A stretch of 64,000 nt of DNA from Ectobacillus antri. GTDB lineage: Bacteria; Bacillota; Bacilli; Bacillales; Bacillaceae_G. The stretch lies in the NCBI RefSeq assembly GCF_003852715.1, contig NZ_RIAV01000010.1:33685-97684 (forward strand). Reading direction: 5' to 3'. A program made the position numbers and the translations under genes. The notes beneath the pieces were generated by a model. The model was not told the DNA's origin. It made no database searches and saw nothing but the letters and a program-made list of their open reading frames with translations. This document shows, piece after piece, positions 8,588 through 17,436 of this stretch; positions within the stretch are counted from its first letter, which is position 1, and each line of letters begins with the position of its first letter.

Positions 8588-10696
8588 ATGGAAACTCTAC
8601 ATAATGATGCTATTAATCTTAATGATACTGCGTATTTTAATAATCGTGAACTGAGCTGGCTTGCATTTAATGAACGGGTATTAGAAGAAGCATTAGACGA
8701 ACGAAATCCCTTATTGGAACGCTTAAAATTTACAAGTATTTTCAGTTCCAATCTAGATGAATTTTTTATGGTTCGAGTCGCAGGCTTAAAAGATCAAGTG
8801 AAAGCGGGCTTTAACCAACCAGAAAACAAAGCAGGGCTAACCCCAAAGCAACAGTTAAATGAAATTTCAAAGAAAACGCACTCTTTAGTAGAATTGCAAT
8901 ATGAGACCTATCAACATACTCTCTTGCCGGCACTAAAGCAAGAAGGAATTGAACCATTGTCATTTCAGCATTTAACAAAGGAACAACGCTTATTTATCGA
9001 AGAACTTTTTGATGAACAAATTTTTCCTGTCTTAACACCTGTTGCTGTTGATGCATACAGACCATTCCCTATGTTACTTAACAAAAGTTTGAATTTAGCT
9101 GTTATGTTATACGATGAAAAGCAAGCTATTGAAGAAAACAGAACAAAACTGGGAATCGTCCAAGTGCCCTCTGTATTGGAGCGTTTTATTTTTGTCCCTT
9201 GTAAGGAAGGGAAACGAAAGTTTATTTTCCTAGAAGATGTAATCAGTAATTTTACTCATAAATTATTTACAGGCTACCGTGTGTTATCTGTAACGCATTT
9301 TCGGATTACAAGAAATGCAGATTTAACGATTCATGAAGAAGGCGCTCGTGACTTACTAAAGGTAATTGAAAAAGAGTTGAAAAAGCGTAAATGGGGTGCG
9401 GCAGTTCGACTTGAGATTGGGAAGCAAGGGATGGATGAGCGGGTCCTGTCGTTGATGCATGGTGTACTGGAGGTACATGATAAAGATTTATATATCATTG
9501 ATGGTCCTCTTGATTTGACCTGTATGTTCTCTCTGTATCGAACACTTGCGCATACGCATGAACATCTGATATACGAAGCGATGATACCGCAGGCGCCGCA
9601 AGATTTGGCGTCTCATGAGGATATATTTGAAAAAGCTTTAGAGCAGGACATCTTATTGCATCACCCATTTGAATCCTTTCAGCCTGTAATTGATTTTGTA
9701 CAAGAAGCTGCAGAAGATCCAGATGTACTGGCAATTAAACAAACACTATACCGTGTAAGTGGTGATTCAAAGGTAATTCAAGCCTTGAAAACAGCTGCGG
9801 AAAAAGGTAAGCAAGTAACCGTTCTAGTAGAGCTGAAAGCAAGGTTTGATGAAGAAAATAATGTGCATTGGGCAAAAGAGTTAGAACAAGCAGGATGCCA
9901 CGTTATTTACGGTGTAAGCCATTTAAAAACGCATAGTAAAATTACATTAGTTGTCAGAAGAAAACATGGAAAAATTGAAAGGTTTGTTCACTTAGGGACA
10001 GGAAATTATAATGACGTTACAGCCAAATTTTACACTGATATTGGATTTATTACTTCTCGGAAGGAATTTGGCATTGATGCTACCAATTTCTTTAACTACT
10101 TAAGTGGCTATACCATGAAACCGCAATTTCACAAAATTTCAGTTGCTCCTCTTGATATCCGAGATACATTTATTGAGCATATTGAGGAGGAAATTCGTCT
10201 TCATCGACAATATGGGGATGGTTATATTATTGCAAAAATGAATTCCTTGACCGACAAAATGCTCATTCAAAAGCTATATGAAGCATCACGAGCAGGAGTG
10301 AAGGTAGATTTAATTGTTCGAGGTACATGTTGCTTGCGTCCTGGTATCCCGAGGGTAAGTGAGAATATTCGTGTCATCAGTATTGTGGGACGCTATTTAG
10401 AGCATAGTCGTATATATTATTTTCGTCATAATGGCCAAGAGCAAGTGTACTTATCATCTGCTGATTGGATGACAAGAAATATGGAAAAGCGTGTGGAAAT
10501 TGCATTTCCAATCCTAGAAAGCAATATGAAGCGTCGGGTTATTGAGTTGTTGCTTCTACTGCTTTCAGATAATGTAAAAGCTCGTGAACAAAACGTAGAA
10601 GGCGAATATCAGTATGTAAAACGAACAGATGAACAAGAAGTTGATAGTCAGCTCATTTTGTTTGAGATGGCTTATGATGAGACGGATGAAGAGTAA
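8588..10696 (+). CDS. ppk: Polyphosphate kinase 1
   Basis: Protein of 702 residues that reversibly makes polyphosphate from ATP. The N-terminal domain starts with YFNNRELSWLAFNERVLEEA, the PPK1 hallmark. The two PLD-like C-terminal domains carry the phospho-acceptor His in LKTHSKITLV (about H449) and HLGTGNYND (about H468). An in-frame ATG exists at 8546, but the ATG at 8588 after AAAGGAAGTG gives the usual Bacillus N-terminus. Ends in a terminator 2 bases after the stop. Confidence 0.93.
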   Translation: METLHNDAINLNDTAYFNNRELSWLAFNERVLEEALDERNPLLERLKFTSIFSSNLDEFFMVRVAGLKDQVKAGFNQPENKAGLTPKQQLNEISKKTHSLVELQYETYQHTLLPALKQEGIEPLSFQHLTKEQRLFIEELFDEQIFPVLTPVAVDAYRPFPMLLNKSLNLAVMLYDEKQAIEENRTKLGIVQVPSVLERFIFVPCKEGKRKFIFLEDVISNFTHKLFTGYRVLSVTHFRITRNADLTIHEEGARDLLKVIEKELKKRKWGAAVRLEIGKQGMDERVLSLMHGVLEVHDKDLYIIDGPLDLTCMFSLYRTLAHTHEHLIYEAMIPQAPQDLASHEDIFEKALEQDILLHHPFESFQPVIDFVQEAAEDPDVLAIKQTLYRVSGDSKVIQALKTAAEKGKQVTVLVELKARFDEENNVHWAKELEQAGCHVIYGVSHLKTHSKITLVVRRKHGKIERFVHLGTGNYNDVTAKFYTDIGFITSRKEFGIDATNFFNYLSGYTMKPQFHKISVAPLDIRDTFIEHIEEEIRLHRQYGDGYIIAKMNSLTDKMLIQKLYEASRAGVKVDLIVRGTCCLRPGIPRVSENIRVISIVGRYLEHSRIYYFRHNGQEQVYLSSADWMTRNMEKRVEIAFPILESNMKRRVIELLLLLLSDNVKAREQNVEGEYQYVKRTDEQEVDSQLILFEMAYDETDEE

Positions 10697-10720
10697 AAGA
10701 CCACAATATTGTGGTCTTTT
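10695..10720. terminator. Terminator after ppk, shared with the convergent small gene
   Basis: AAAAGACCACAAT paired with ATTGTGGTCTTTT, nearly a perfect palindrome, between convergent ppk and the Pro/Tyr-rich gene. Confidence 0.8.
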
Positions 10721-10733
10721 ATAGTTTTTTGGT

Positions 10734-10964
10734 TTAATAAGGTCCGTATGGTACTGGAGGCGGACATGGATAAGGTCCGCATGGATAAGGTGCATAAGGA
10801 TAAGGTGGATAGAAAGGTCTAGGTCCGGCCAACAAAGCCCCGCCTAGTAGTCCACCTGCAATCCCAGCTAGAAACGGGAACCCGAAAAATGGAACGAACC
10901 GTGCATCGCCCGGTGGAACGGGAGCAGAACGATAGGCAACAGGTTGATAATGATATGGATACAT
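10734..10964 (-). CDS. Pro/Tyr/Gly-rich small protein, probably spore-associated
   Basis: Protein of 76 residues. It begins MYPYHYQPVAYRSAPVPPG, has one Gly-rich hydrophobic segment (FLAGIAGGLLGGALLAG) and ends in a YPPYPYAPYPCGPYPCPPP-type tail. Composition and layout match small spore-coat or membrane-inserted proteins seen widely in the B. cereus group. That is compositional inference, with no domain match. The ATG at 10964 is set by AAGGAGGTATTACG; the frame upstream lacks a ribosome binding site. Confidence 0.75.
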   Translation of the reverse strand: MYPYHYQPVAYRSAPVPPGDARFVPFFGFPFLAGIAGGLLGGALLAGPRPFYPPYPYAPYPCGPYPCPPPVPYGPY

Positions 10965-11288
10965 CGTAATACCTCCTTCTTTAAGCTCTATGTATTGTAT
11001 GGGAAATTGTCCTTTTCGGAGCAAGTACAATCTATAAATAGGCAATTTATATCTTTGTATTCATATAAATGAAAGTAAGAAATTTCAGAAGAAAGAAAAG
11101 CGGAGGATGTTGACGAATAGTAAAATAGACTTCATCTAGTGTAACAAAGAGATTTATTCGCTAACCTTTTAATTGCCTATCTGTTAAAATTTTAATGAAT
11201 TTAATTTTTAGAAATTTTAAATAAAATCAACTATTTATCTATAAGAGATGATAAAATGAATATGTATTCAGTTAAGGGGGGATAGGAG

Positions 11289-12053
11289 ATGAAAGGAAAA
11301 GTAGCAATTATTACAGGTGGGTCAAATGGAATGGGAAAAGCAATCGCAGCTCGTTTAGCAAGGGAAGGGGCGTTTGTTGTCATTACTGGTCGTACACTTG
11401 AAAAGCTAACCGAAGCTAAGCAAGAAATAGAGCAATTCGAAAACCAAGTATTTCCTGTACAAATGGATGTTCGTCAGCCAGAGCACGTGGATCATATGGT
11501 GGCAGAGACGCATAAAGCCTTTGGGCGCATTGATTACTTAGTAAATAATGCTGCTGGTAACTTTGTTTGTGCAGCGGAGGATCTGTCTGTGAATGGGTGG
11601 AACTCTGTAATCAATATTGTGTTAAACGGGACGTTTTACTGCAGTCGTGCAGTAGGTAAATATTGGATTGAGCATGGTATTAAAGGCAACATTATCAATA
11701 TGATTGCGACATATGCTTGGGATGCGGGGCCAGGTGTCATTCACTCTGCTTCTGCTAAAGCCGGTGTGTTGGCAATGACGCGTACGCTGGCGGTAGAATG
11801 GGGACGTAAATACGGAATTCGTGTTAATGCTATTGCGCCGGGACCGATTGAACGTACAGGAGGAGCAGAAAGGTTATGGATTTCGGAAGAAGCTGCCAAG
11901 CGTACGTTGGCGAGTGTGCCGCTCGGCCGTTTAGGAACGCCAGAAGAAATTGCAGGTTTAGCTTATTATTTACTTAGTGATGAATCCGCTTACATAAATG
12001 GGGCATGTATGACAATGGATGGTGGACAGCATCTTCATCAGTACCCATTCTAA
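11289..12053 (+). CDS. fadH: 2,4-dienoyl-CoA reductase (SDR family)
   Basis: Protein of 254 residues. Rossmann SDR with cofactor loop TGGSNGMG (residues 9-16) and NNAAGN. The usual YxxxK active site is S153-A-S-A-K157, and Ser in place of Tyr is the mark of 2,4-dienoyl-CoA reductases, so this is not a defect. It reduces dienoyl-CoA intermediates in beta-oxidation of unsaturated fatty acids with NADPH. In B. subtilis the orthologue is YkuF/FadH, just upstream of ykuI, as here. Ribosome binding site AGGGGGGATAGGAG. Confidence 0.92.
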   Translation: MKGKVAIITGGSNGMGKAIAARLAREGAFVVITGRTLEKLTEAKQEIEQFENQVFPVQMDVRQPEHVDHMVAETHKAFGRIDYLVNNAAGNFVCAAEDLSVNGWNSVINIVLNGTFYCSRAVGKYWIEHGIKGNIINMIATYAWDAGPGVIHSASAKAGVLAMTRTLAVEWGRKYGIRVNAIAPGPIERTGGAERLWISEEAAKRTLASVPLGRLGTPEEIAGLAYYLLSDESAYINGACMTMDGGQHLHQYPF

Positions 12054-12079
12054 AAGGGTGACTTAACGGTCACCCTTTT
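12052..12079. terminator. Bidirectional terminator between fadH and the bmpA-like gene
   Basis: AAAAGGGTGAC, 5-base loop, GGTCACCCTTTT, between convergent stops. Confidence 0.85.
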
Positions 12080-12080
12080 C

Positions 12081-13091
12081 TTATTTTGTTTTTGGTACAA
12101 TAATTTCGCCATTTATAATCTTTTGTTTATAAGCTTCAATTTGCATGAGTACCTCTTGGTTTAGATTATCAGTGCGTTCGGACAACTGAATGCCACCTTC
12201 TTTTAATCCATATACAAGGTTTTGTCCATCGCTGTACGTTCCTTCTTTAGCTCGTTTAGCTACATCGTACACTGCAACATCTACTTTTTTGATCATAGAT
12301 GTTAAGGTAACGTTTTCTGGCATACCTTCTTCATACTGGTCACGATCTACGCCAATTACCCAAACGGACTTACCTTTCTTTTTAGCGTTTTTTGCTTCTG
12401 TAAATACGCCGCTGCCAGTACCGCCAGCTGCTGTATAGATAATGTCAACATTTTGTCCGTACATACTAGATGCTAATTGTGCTCCTTTTTCAGGGTTTTT
12501 AAAAGAACCTGCATAACCTGTTATAATTTCAATATTGGGATTAACTGCTTTTACACCCGCTTTAAACCCATATTCAAATTTTTGAATTAAATCAATATTC
12601 ATTCCACCAATAAAACCTACTTTATTTGTTTTTGTGCTAAGGGCGGCTGCTACACCTGCAAGAAATGAACCTTCTTCTTCTTTAAAGGTAACGCTTGTAA
12701 CATTTTTTTGATTTACAACATTGTCGACAATGACGAAATGTTGATTAGGATACTGCTGTGCTGCACTGTTAACGGCTTTATCTAAAAAGGAACCAATTCC
12801 AAAGATAAGTGGATAATTTGCATCTGCAAACTTTGTTAGATTTGGAATATAATCGCTATCAGAAGAAGATTGAATATACCGGTATCCATCATCTTTCACC
12901 AAATTTGCTTCTTTACCAAATTTAGATAAGCCTTCCCAAGCAGATTGATTGAATGCTTTATCATCGATCCCGTTTAAGTCAGTAACCATACCTACTTTAA
13001 AGGAAGTATCGGTTGAATCTGTACTGCCACATGCTGATAAGATTCCTGCAGAGAGGAGTACTAAGGATAAAATAAAGATTAATTTTCTCAT
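12081..13091 (-). CDS. BmpA/Med-type nucleoside-binding lipoprotein
   Basis: Protein of 336 residues with a signal peptide and lipobox ILSAC (Cys21). The mature part is a BMP-family periplasmic-binding fold: FKVGMVTDLNGIDDKAFNQS, then IIYTAAGGTGSGVF and a VIGVDRDQ hinge motif. Relatives (YufN/NupN, PnrA) bind purine nucleosides for an ABC importer; no permease or ATPase gene lies beside this one. The ATG at 13091 follows AAAGGAGAG; the frame runs on upstream through the leader, but that part is the riboswitch. Guanine riboswitch control supports guanosine or a related purine as ligand. Confidence 0.88.
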   Translation of the reverse strand: MRKLIFILSLVLLSAGILSACGSTDSTDTSFKVGMVTDLNGIDDKAFNQSAWEGLSKFGKEANLVKDDGYRYIQSSSDSDYIPNLTKFADANYPLIFGIGSFLDKAVNSAAQQYPNQHFVIVDNVVNQKNVTSVTFKEEEGSFLAGVAAALSTKTNKVGFIGGMNIDLIQKFEYGFKAGVKAVNPNIEIITGYAGSFKNPEKGAQLASSMYGQNVDIIYTAAGGTGSGVFTEAKNAKKKGKSVWVIGVDRDQYEEGMPENVTLTSMIKKVDVAVYDVAKRAKEGTYSDGQNLVYGLKEGGIQLSERTDNLNQEVLMQIEAYKQKIINGEIIVPKTK

Positions 13092-13131
13092 GTTGTTCTC
13101 TCCTTTATGTGATTGGAACCCCATAAAAAAA

Positions 13132-13168
13132 GTCATTGCTCCAGTTTCTTGAGAGAAGGAGAAATGAC
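13132..13168 (-). terminator. Riboswitch-controlled terminator before the bmpA-like gene
   Basis: On the minus strand GTCATTTCTCC pairs with GGAGCAATGAC, followed by seven T. It sits between the purine aptamer and the ribosome binding site, so it is the expression platform: purine bound would favour termination. Confidence 0.85.
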
Positions 13169-13184
13169 AAAAACAATCCCGTTC

Positions 13185-13253
13185 CCTCATAGTCCGACTG
13201 TTTACGGTAGTCGGGTAGAAACTTTTGGACCATATTACCAAATTTATATGAGG
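13185..13253 (-). promoter_or_regulatory. Guanine (purine) riboswitch aptamer
   Basis: The minus strand reads CCTCATATA, then TAATATGGTCCAAAAGTTTC, then TACCCGACTACCGTAAACAG, then TCGGACTATGAGG. These are the purine-aptamer landmarks in order: P1 CCTCATA/TATGAGG, P2 with loop ATATGG, the GTTTCTACC junction, P3, and the closing GACTATG. The specificity base is C (GACTATG), the guanine class; adenine aptamers have GATTATG. Terminator and lipoprotein gene follow directly. Confidence 0.93.
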
Positions 13254-13272
13254 ATCATATGAAGTTGCTATC

Positions 13273-13301
13273 ATCGTATCAGCAATTTCAATTTCGGTCA
13301 A
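13273..13301 (-). promoter_or_regulatory. Sigma-A promoter of the riboswitch-bmpA transcript
   Basis: On the minus strand: TTGACC (13296-13301), 17-base spacer, TACGAT (13273-13278). The predicted start, near 13266, falls just ahead of the aptamer. Confidence 0.65.
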
Positions 13302-13372
13302 CAATAAGTATGATGTCTGACGACAAACCCTTTTGTATTTTTGACAAATTTGTGACTTTTCATCTCTGTGAG

Positions 13373-13401
13373 TTTACAAGAGTGGAAAAATACGTTACAT
13401 T
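13373..13401 (+). promoter_or_regulatory. Possible orphan promoter
   Basis: TTTACA, 17-base spacer, TACATT. It points to the right with no gene before the terminator at 13466-13495. Confidence 0.35.
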
Positions 13402-13407
13402 AAAAAC

Positions 13408-13495
13408 CTCTTTTTTTCTTCATAGTAGAAAATGCTAATTCCCCTTAGCATTTCCCCTTCTTTCTCTACACATGGTGTAGGGATTTTTTTTTTTG
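13408..13495 (+). ncRNA. Candidate small RNA (about 88 nt)
   Basis: The stretch from the orphan promoter to a strong terminator has no ORF. It has a hairpin AATGCTAA/TTAGCATT near 13430-13452. The terminator is CTACAC-ATG-GTGTAG (13466-13480) followed by GGA and a run of 10 or more T. The gene to the left runs the other way, so this terminator has no gene of its own. Boundaries are inferred. Confidence 0.35.
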
Positions 13496-13655
13496 ATACA
13501 AAAAGAATATCGATTTTTCTAGTTGTACTTATATAGCATGTAGCCTTTTATTATGTACTGCTTAAAAAGAGAGTTTGTTTTTTATTCGCATCTATTTATA
13601 TGTGTTGCTCTTTTTATTCTCATGATATAATCGTTGAAAACGAGGAGGTGCTTGC

Positions 13656-14870
13656 GTGGATGCATTAGATATTATGACAAACTTAGATAGCGTCTTGCCG
13701 CACTTTCAAGCGATTTTTAGTGCGGATGGACATACTGTTATTGGTTATGAAGTGATAGGAAGGGTTGAAACGCAGAAGAACATTGAGAGTTTGAGTTCGT
13801 TTTTTGGAGATGATTCTGTCCCTGATGAGTATAAAAGAGAAGTGGATGATATTATTACGGCGAAAGCGTTGGATATGGTAACAAGCACAGGTGAAGAATA
13901 TTTGCTGTTTTTACATCGAGATGCCACGTTGCTATTACACGATGCTGATAATCAGTTTTTGTCTAGCTTGTTGCATTACGAAGAACAAGGTTTAAAACTG
14001 AGCAATATCGTATTAGAAATCACTGAGCATGATTTTCAAGGTGATCTCGATCAATTAAATCATTTGTTACGCTATTATCGTACATATGGTATTAAGTTGG
14101 CTCTTAACAAGGTGGGTGCCGGTAGGAGTAACTTAGAACGAATTAGCTTATTGAATCCAGATATTTTAAAAATTAGTCTTAAGCAACTTGGGCAAAATTC
14201 ACAATTTCAAGCTCATCAAGACATTTTATACTCTTTATCTCTACTTGCAAGGCGTATTGGCGCCACTCTTTTATATGAAGATATTGATGCGTTTTATCAA
14301 CTGCAATATGCGTGGCGGAATGGTGGACGTTATTATCAAGGTAATTACTTAAAGGAATCTCTTTCTCATTTTTTGGCTGTTGATGTATTAAAAGACAGAT
14401 TGCGGGGAGAATGCCATGACTTCATTTTACATGAGAAACGTCACCTACAGCGTGTATATGATGTGACGAATCACTTGCAAGCTTATATAGAGCAGATATT
14501 ACTTAAGCACCCCCAAGGGAAAGATTTAAATAAATGGCTGCTTCAGTGTGCTAATGAAATTGGTAATTATGGTTTTCGTCTTTACATCTGCGATGAAGAT
14601 GGATTTCAGCAATGCGGTAATGTTATGAGAAAATCCGGAAATTGGGCGATTTATCCAGAATATCACCAAAAAAATTGGAGCTGGCGACCATATTTTCTGG
14701 AAAATATCATGAAATTACGAACGGATAAAAAGGGAAGATTATCAGATGCTTATGCAGATATCGAAACAGGAGAAACGATTCGTACATTCAGTTTTCCAAT
14801 TGAAGATAATCGGTATTTGTTCATTGATCTTACATATGAATTTTTATTTGAACAAGATATTATGAGATAA
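13656..14870 (+). CDS. ykuI: YkuI: degenerate EAL domain with C-terminal sensory domain
   Basis: Protein of 404 residues. Residues 10-245 are an EAL fold; the rest matches the PAS-like YkuI C-terminal domain. Some c-di-GMP phosphodiesterase positions remain: E32 (YEVIGR), E121/E124 (LEITE), K172, E208 and Q228 (YYQGNYL). Others are lost: the metal-binding DD pair is N151-K152, the Asn of the NLS-like motif is H87, and the Asp after the Lys is S174. It is therefore more likely a c-di-GMP binder than an enzyme. B. subtilis YkuI is known to bind c-di-GMP. GTG start after GAGGAGGTG. Confidence 0.9.
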   Translation: MDALDIMTNLDSVLPHFQAIFSADGHTVIGYEVIGRVETQKNIESLSSFFGDDSVPDEYKREVDDIITAKALDMVTSTGEEYLLFLHRDATLLLHDADNQFLSSLLHYEEQGLKLSNIVLEITEHDFQGDLDQLNHLLRYYRTYGIKLALNKVGAGRSNLERISLLNPDILKISLKQLGQNSQFQAHQDILYSLSLLARRIGATLLYEDIDAFYQLQYAWRNGGRYYQGNYLKESLSHFLAVDVLKDRLRGECHDFILHEKRHLQRVYDVTNHLQAYIEQILLKHPQGKDLNKWLLQCANEIGNYGFRLYICDEDGFQQCGNVMRKSGNWAIYPEYHQKNWSWRPYFLENIMKLRTDKKGRLSDAYADIETGETIRTFSFPIEDNRYLFIDLTYEFLFEQDIMR

Positions 14871-14871
14871 G

Positions 14872-14897
14872 GCGCGAACTATGGTTCGCGCTTTTTT
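14872..14897 (+). terminator. Terminator of ykuI
   Basis: GCGCGAAC, 4-base loop, GTTCGCGC, then six T. Confidence 0.9.
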
Positions 14898-15190
14898 AAT
14901 AAAAATGTAAAATAAAGATGAGCTAACTGTTCAGTGGATGGATAGGTTGTTATGAGGTGTCTGCTTACAAAGTATGGTATGGTTACCATGTGTACACACC
15001 TGGTTACTTTTAAATTTTTCAGTGTAAACTCCAATAAATTGGAAATATTGATAGATATCAACAACAAATGCTGTCTATTGCTGTAGTGATTTTACGAATG
15101 AAAACAACGCAATCGATAAGAAGATATTGCTACAATAGAGATATGTACAAAGATCGTGTGTTGTAAAGGACAAGCTAAGGAGGTTAAAAA
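14898..15190. other. Intergenic region, no gene seen
   Basis: About 290 bases without a credible ORF on either strand. Only the AAGGAGG ribosome binding site of the next gene, at about 15177, stands out. Confidence 0.4.
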
Positions 15191-15664
15191 ATGAGAAAAT
15201 ATGGTGCCTGGGTTGGTTTTTGTTTACTATTAGCGTTTATTATTGGACAAAGTGTAGCATCAGCAATTGGGGAAAATGAGCAGATTGACAAACAGGAAAT
15301 TTATGGAACAATTGAAGCGGGTTATGCAGCACAGTACAAAATTCGTGGTAAACAGTGGGCACCAGAAAAAATGTACGATATATTAACACCATATTTCACA
15401 AATAATTTCTTGCAAGTGTTCACTGACGAAAATAGTGGTGATACAAAGGCAAGTGGTGGATACTTACTGAAGGAAAAAGCTCCTTTCTCTTTTGGGAGCG
15501 CTACAAAGGTTACATATGATGATGAACACAATCTGGTATATGTGTACGAAAAAATAGAAAAGAAGAAAGTATATGAAGTTGTAACGCTGGTAAAAGAACA
15601 AGGGAAGTGGAAAATAGGGGGGTATAATGCATACGAAACTCTACCTAAGGAAATTGTCAAATAA
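15191..15664 (+). CDS. Secreted hypothetical protein (possibly DUF3993)
   Basis: Protein of 157 residues with an N-terminal signal sequence (RKYGAWVGFCLLLAFIIGQS) and a likely signal-peptidase I site near VASA-IG. The mature part is a small alpha/beta domain with YAAQYKIRGKQWAPEKMYDI and a C-terminal VVTLVKEQGKWKIGGYN, which looks like a cystatin/NTF2-like beta-sheet. It resembles the Bacillus DUF3993 proteins, but I am not certain of that family. Excellent ribosome binding site (AAGGAGG) and its own terminator: a single-gene unit. Function unknown. Confidence 0.8.
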   Translation: MRKYGAWVGFCLLLAFIIGQSVASAIGENEQIDKQEIYGTIEAGYAAQYKIRGKQWAPEKMYDILTPYFTNNFLQVFTDENSGDTKASGGYLLKEKAPFSFGSATKVTYDDEHNLVYVYEKIEKKKVYEVVTLVKEQGKWKIGGYNAYETLPKEIVK

Positions 15665-15668
15665 GACG

Positions 15669-15696
15669 AGCCGCTTGTATAACGCAAGCGGCTTTT
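15669..15696 (+). terminator. Terminator of the secreted-protein gene
   Basis: AGCCGCTTG, 7-base loop, CAAGCGGCT, TTT. Confidence 0.85.
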
Positions 15697-15814
15697 GGTG
15701 TGAGGATTTGTATGCTGTCGTTCATTTGTTTATAAAGTTATGAGCTCTAGAATTAGCAAGCAATTGTATGAGAGACAAATGATGCTTCTATGTAAGCTCC
15801 TAATGGTTTTTTGA

Positions 15815-16048
15815 TTATAATTGTAGTAGCTCTTCTAGACGCTCTATATTAAATCCAATAACAGCTTCTCCGTTAATAATAACGGTGGGTGTAGAATAAG
15901 CGTGATACTGTTCTGTAAGGCGTCTTGCAGCATCAGTATCTACTTTAATATTATATTCTGTATAAGTTAAATGATGGTGTTGAAAAAATAACTTTATAAT
16001 CTCACAAGGGGGACATTCTGGCTGTGTATATAATTCAATCTGTTTCAT
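15815..16048 (-). CDS. Glutaredoxin-like thiol-disulfide protein
   Basis: Protein of 77 residues with a complete thioredoxin fold: IELYTQPECPPCEIIKLFF (active-site CPPC), a cis-Pro in YSTPTVIING, and a VIGFNIERL helix. Size and layout match NrdH/glutaredoxin-3-like proteins. These pass electrons to reductases such as ribonucleotide reductase, but the partner here is unknown. The ATG at 16048 is set by ATAGGAGATGC; an in-frame upstream start exists but has no good ribosome binding site. Divergent from chrA. Confidence 0.85.
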   Translation of the reverse strand: MKQIELYTQPECPPCEIIKLFFQHHHLTYTEYNIKVDTDAARRLTEQYHAYSTPTVIINGEAVIGFNIERLEELLQL

Positions 16049-16151
16049 AGCATCTCCTATTTGTATAAGTTTGCTTCTCATTATAAAATAGTTTGGGGAA
16101 GAACGACAAGGATGAAAGTAGTTTTCACCAAAGTAAAAAAGAGGTGAAAAG

Positions 16152-17297
16152 GTGAGACATTATTGGCATGTATTCTTAATCGCTTTTCGACTAGGGTGTA
16201 CATCGTTTGGAGGTCCTGCTGCACATATTGGTTACTTTCGTGAAGAGTACGTGGTAAAGCGAAAATGGTTAGATGAGCAAACATATGCAAGTTTAGTGGC
16301 TTTGGCGAACTTTTTACCAGGACCGGCCAGCAGTCAGGTGGGCATTGCCATTGGTACATTACGAGCAGGAATAGTAGGCGGTTTTTTTGCGTGGCTTGGA
16401 TTTACACTTCCTTCTGTTTTAGTGTTAACCGTGTTTGCTTTTCTTATGAATCGGTATGGATTTGAGCGAGCACCTTGGATTCAGAGTTTGAAATTAGTAG
16501 CAGTTGCGGTCGTGGCACAGGCTGTCTTTGATATGGGAAAAAAGCTAGCGCCTGATCGATTGCGACAATCTATTGTACTAGGAGCTGCTGCATTTGTTCT
16601 TGTATTGGAGGAACCATTCATCCAAATAATTACGTTAATAATCAGCGGTATAATTGGTTATTTTGCTTATCAAAAGGAGCAGGATAATTCTGTGGCAGTA
16701 ACATTTTCTCTTTCTAAAAGAATAGGCGTGATCGCGTTTGGCTTATTTTTTATATTGTTATTAATTTTACCGATTCTTAATGCAAACACTTCATCACAAT
16801 TATTACATTTGTTTGATTCAATGTATCGAACAGGTTCATTGGTATTTGGAGGTGGACATGTTGTTTTACCTCTGCTCGAGCAAGAAGTAGCAGTGAATAA
16901 AGATACTTTTTTGGCAGGCTATGCACTTACGCAGGCGATGCCAGGACCTTTATTTACATTTGCAAGCTATGTTGGGACCGTGTTGTATGGAATTGGAGGT
17001 ACCATCATTGCTACCGTTGGGATATTTTTACCCGGCTTTTTACTCATGATCGGCGGATTATCATTTTGGAATACTTTGCAGCATAAACATGCCGTTCGCA
17101 CAGCCTTGCTTGGTGTAAATGCAGGTGTTGTGGGGATATTACTTGCAGCATTATATGATCCTATTTTTACAGATACAATAAAAAGCGATGTAGATATCGT
17201 TTTGGTACTGTTTTACTTTGTGTTATTTCATGTCTGGAAGGTAGCATCGTGGAAGATTGTGTCATTGGCTTTATTAATAGGATTGTTTATTTTATAA
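16152..17297 (+). CDS. chrA: Chromate transporter ChrA (long form)
   Basis: Protein of 381 residues with about ten transmembrane helices in two homologous CHR halves. Each half has the family signature: FRLGCTSFGGPAAHIGYFRE and LANFLPGPASSQ in the first, GSLVFGGGHVVLPLLE and LTQAMPGPLFTFASYVG in the second. Long CHR proteins export chromate or take up related oxyanions; the true substrate in Bacillus is not proven. GTG start after AGAGGTGAAAAG. No regulator adjoins it. Confidence 0.9.
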   Translation: MRHYWHVFLIAFRLGCTSFGGPAAHIGYFREEYVVKRKWLDEQTYASLVALANFLPGPASSQVGIAIGTLRAGIVGGFFAWLGFTLPSVLVLTVFAFLMNRYGFERAPWIQSLKLVAVAVVAQAVFDMGKKLAPDRLRQSIVLGAAAFVLVLEEPFIQIITLIISGIIGYFAYQKEQDNSVAVTFSLSKRIGVIAFGLFFILLLILPILNANTSSQLLHLFDSMYRTGSLVFGGGHVVLPLLEQEVAVNKDTFLAGYALTQAMPGPLFTFASYVGTVLYGIGGTIIATVGIFLPGFLLMIGGLSFWNTLQHKHAVRTALLGVNAGVVGILLAALYDPIFTDTIKSDVDIVLVLFYFVLFHVWKVASWKIVSLALLIGLFIL

Positions 17298-17436
17298 TTT
17301 TTTTCGACAAATTTATTGAGTTTCCTTGGGCAAACCGTTATTCTAGACATTGGGGCAATTTTTCTGTTACATACGGATAGAATCAATGCTAATGTAAAAG
17401 CTATTTACAGGAAGAATATAGAAAGGAGAGATGGTT

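Noticed and set aside
14879..15067. 62-codon minus-strand frame after ykuI
   Set aside because: Starts without a ribosome binding site and ends in the ykuI terminator.
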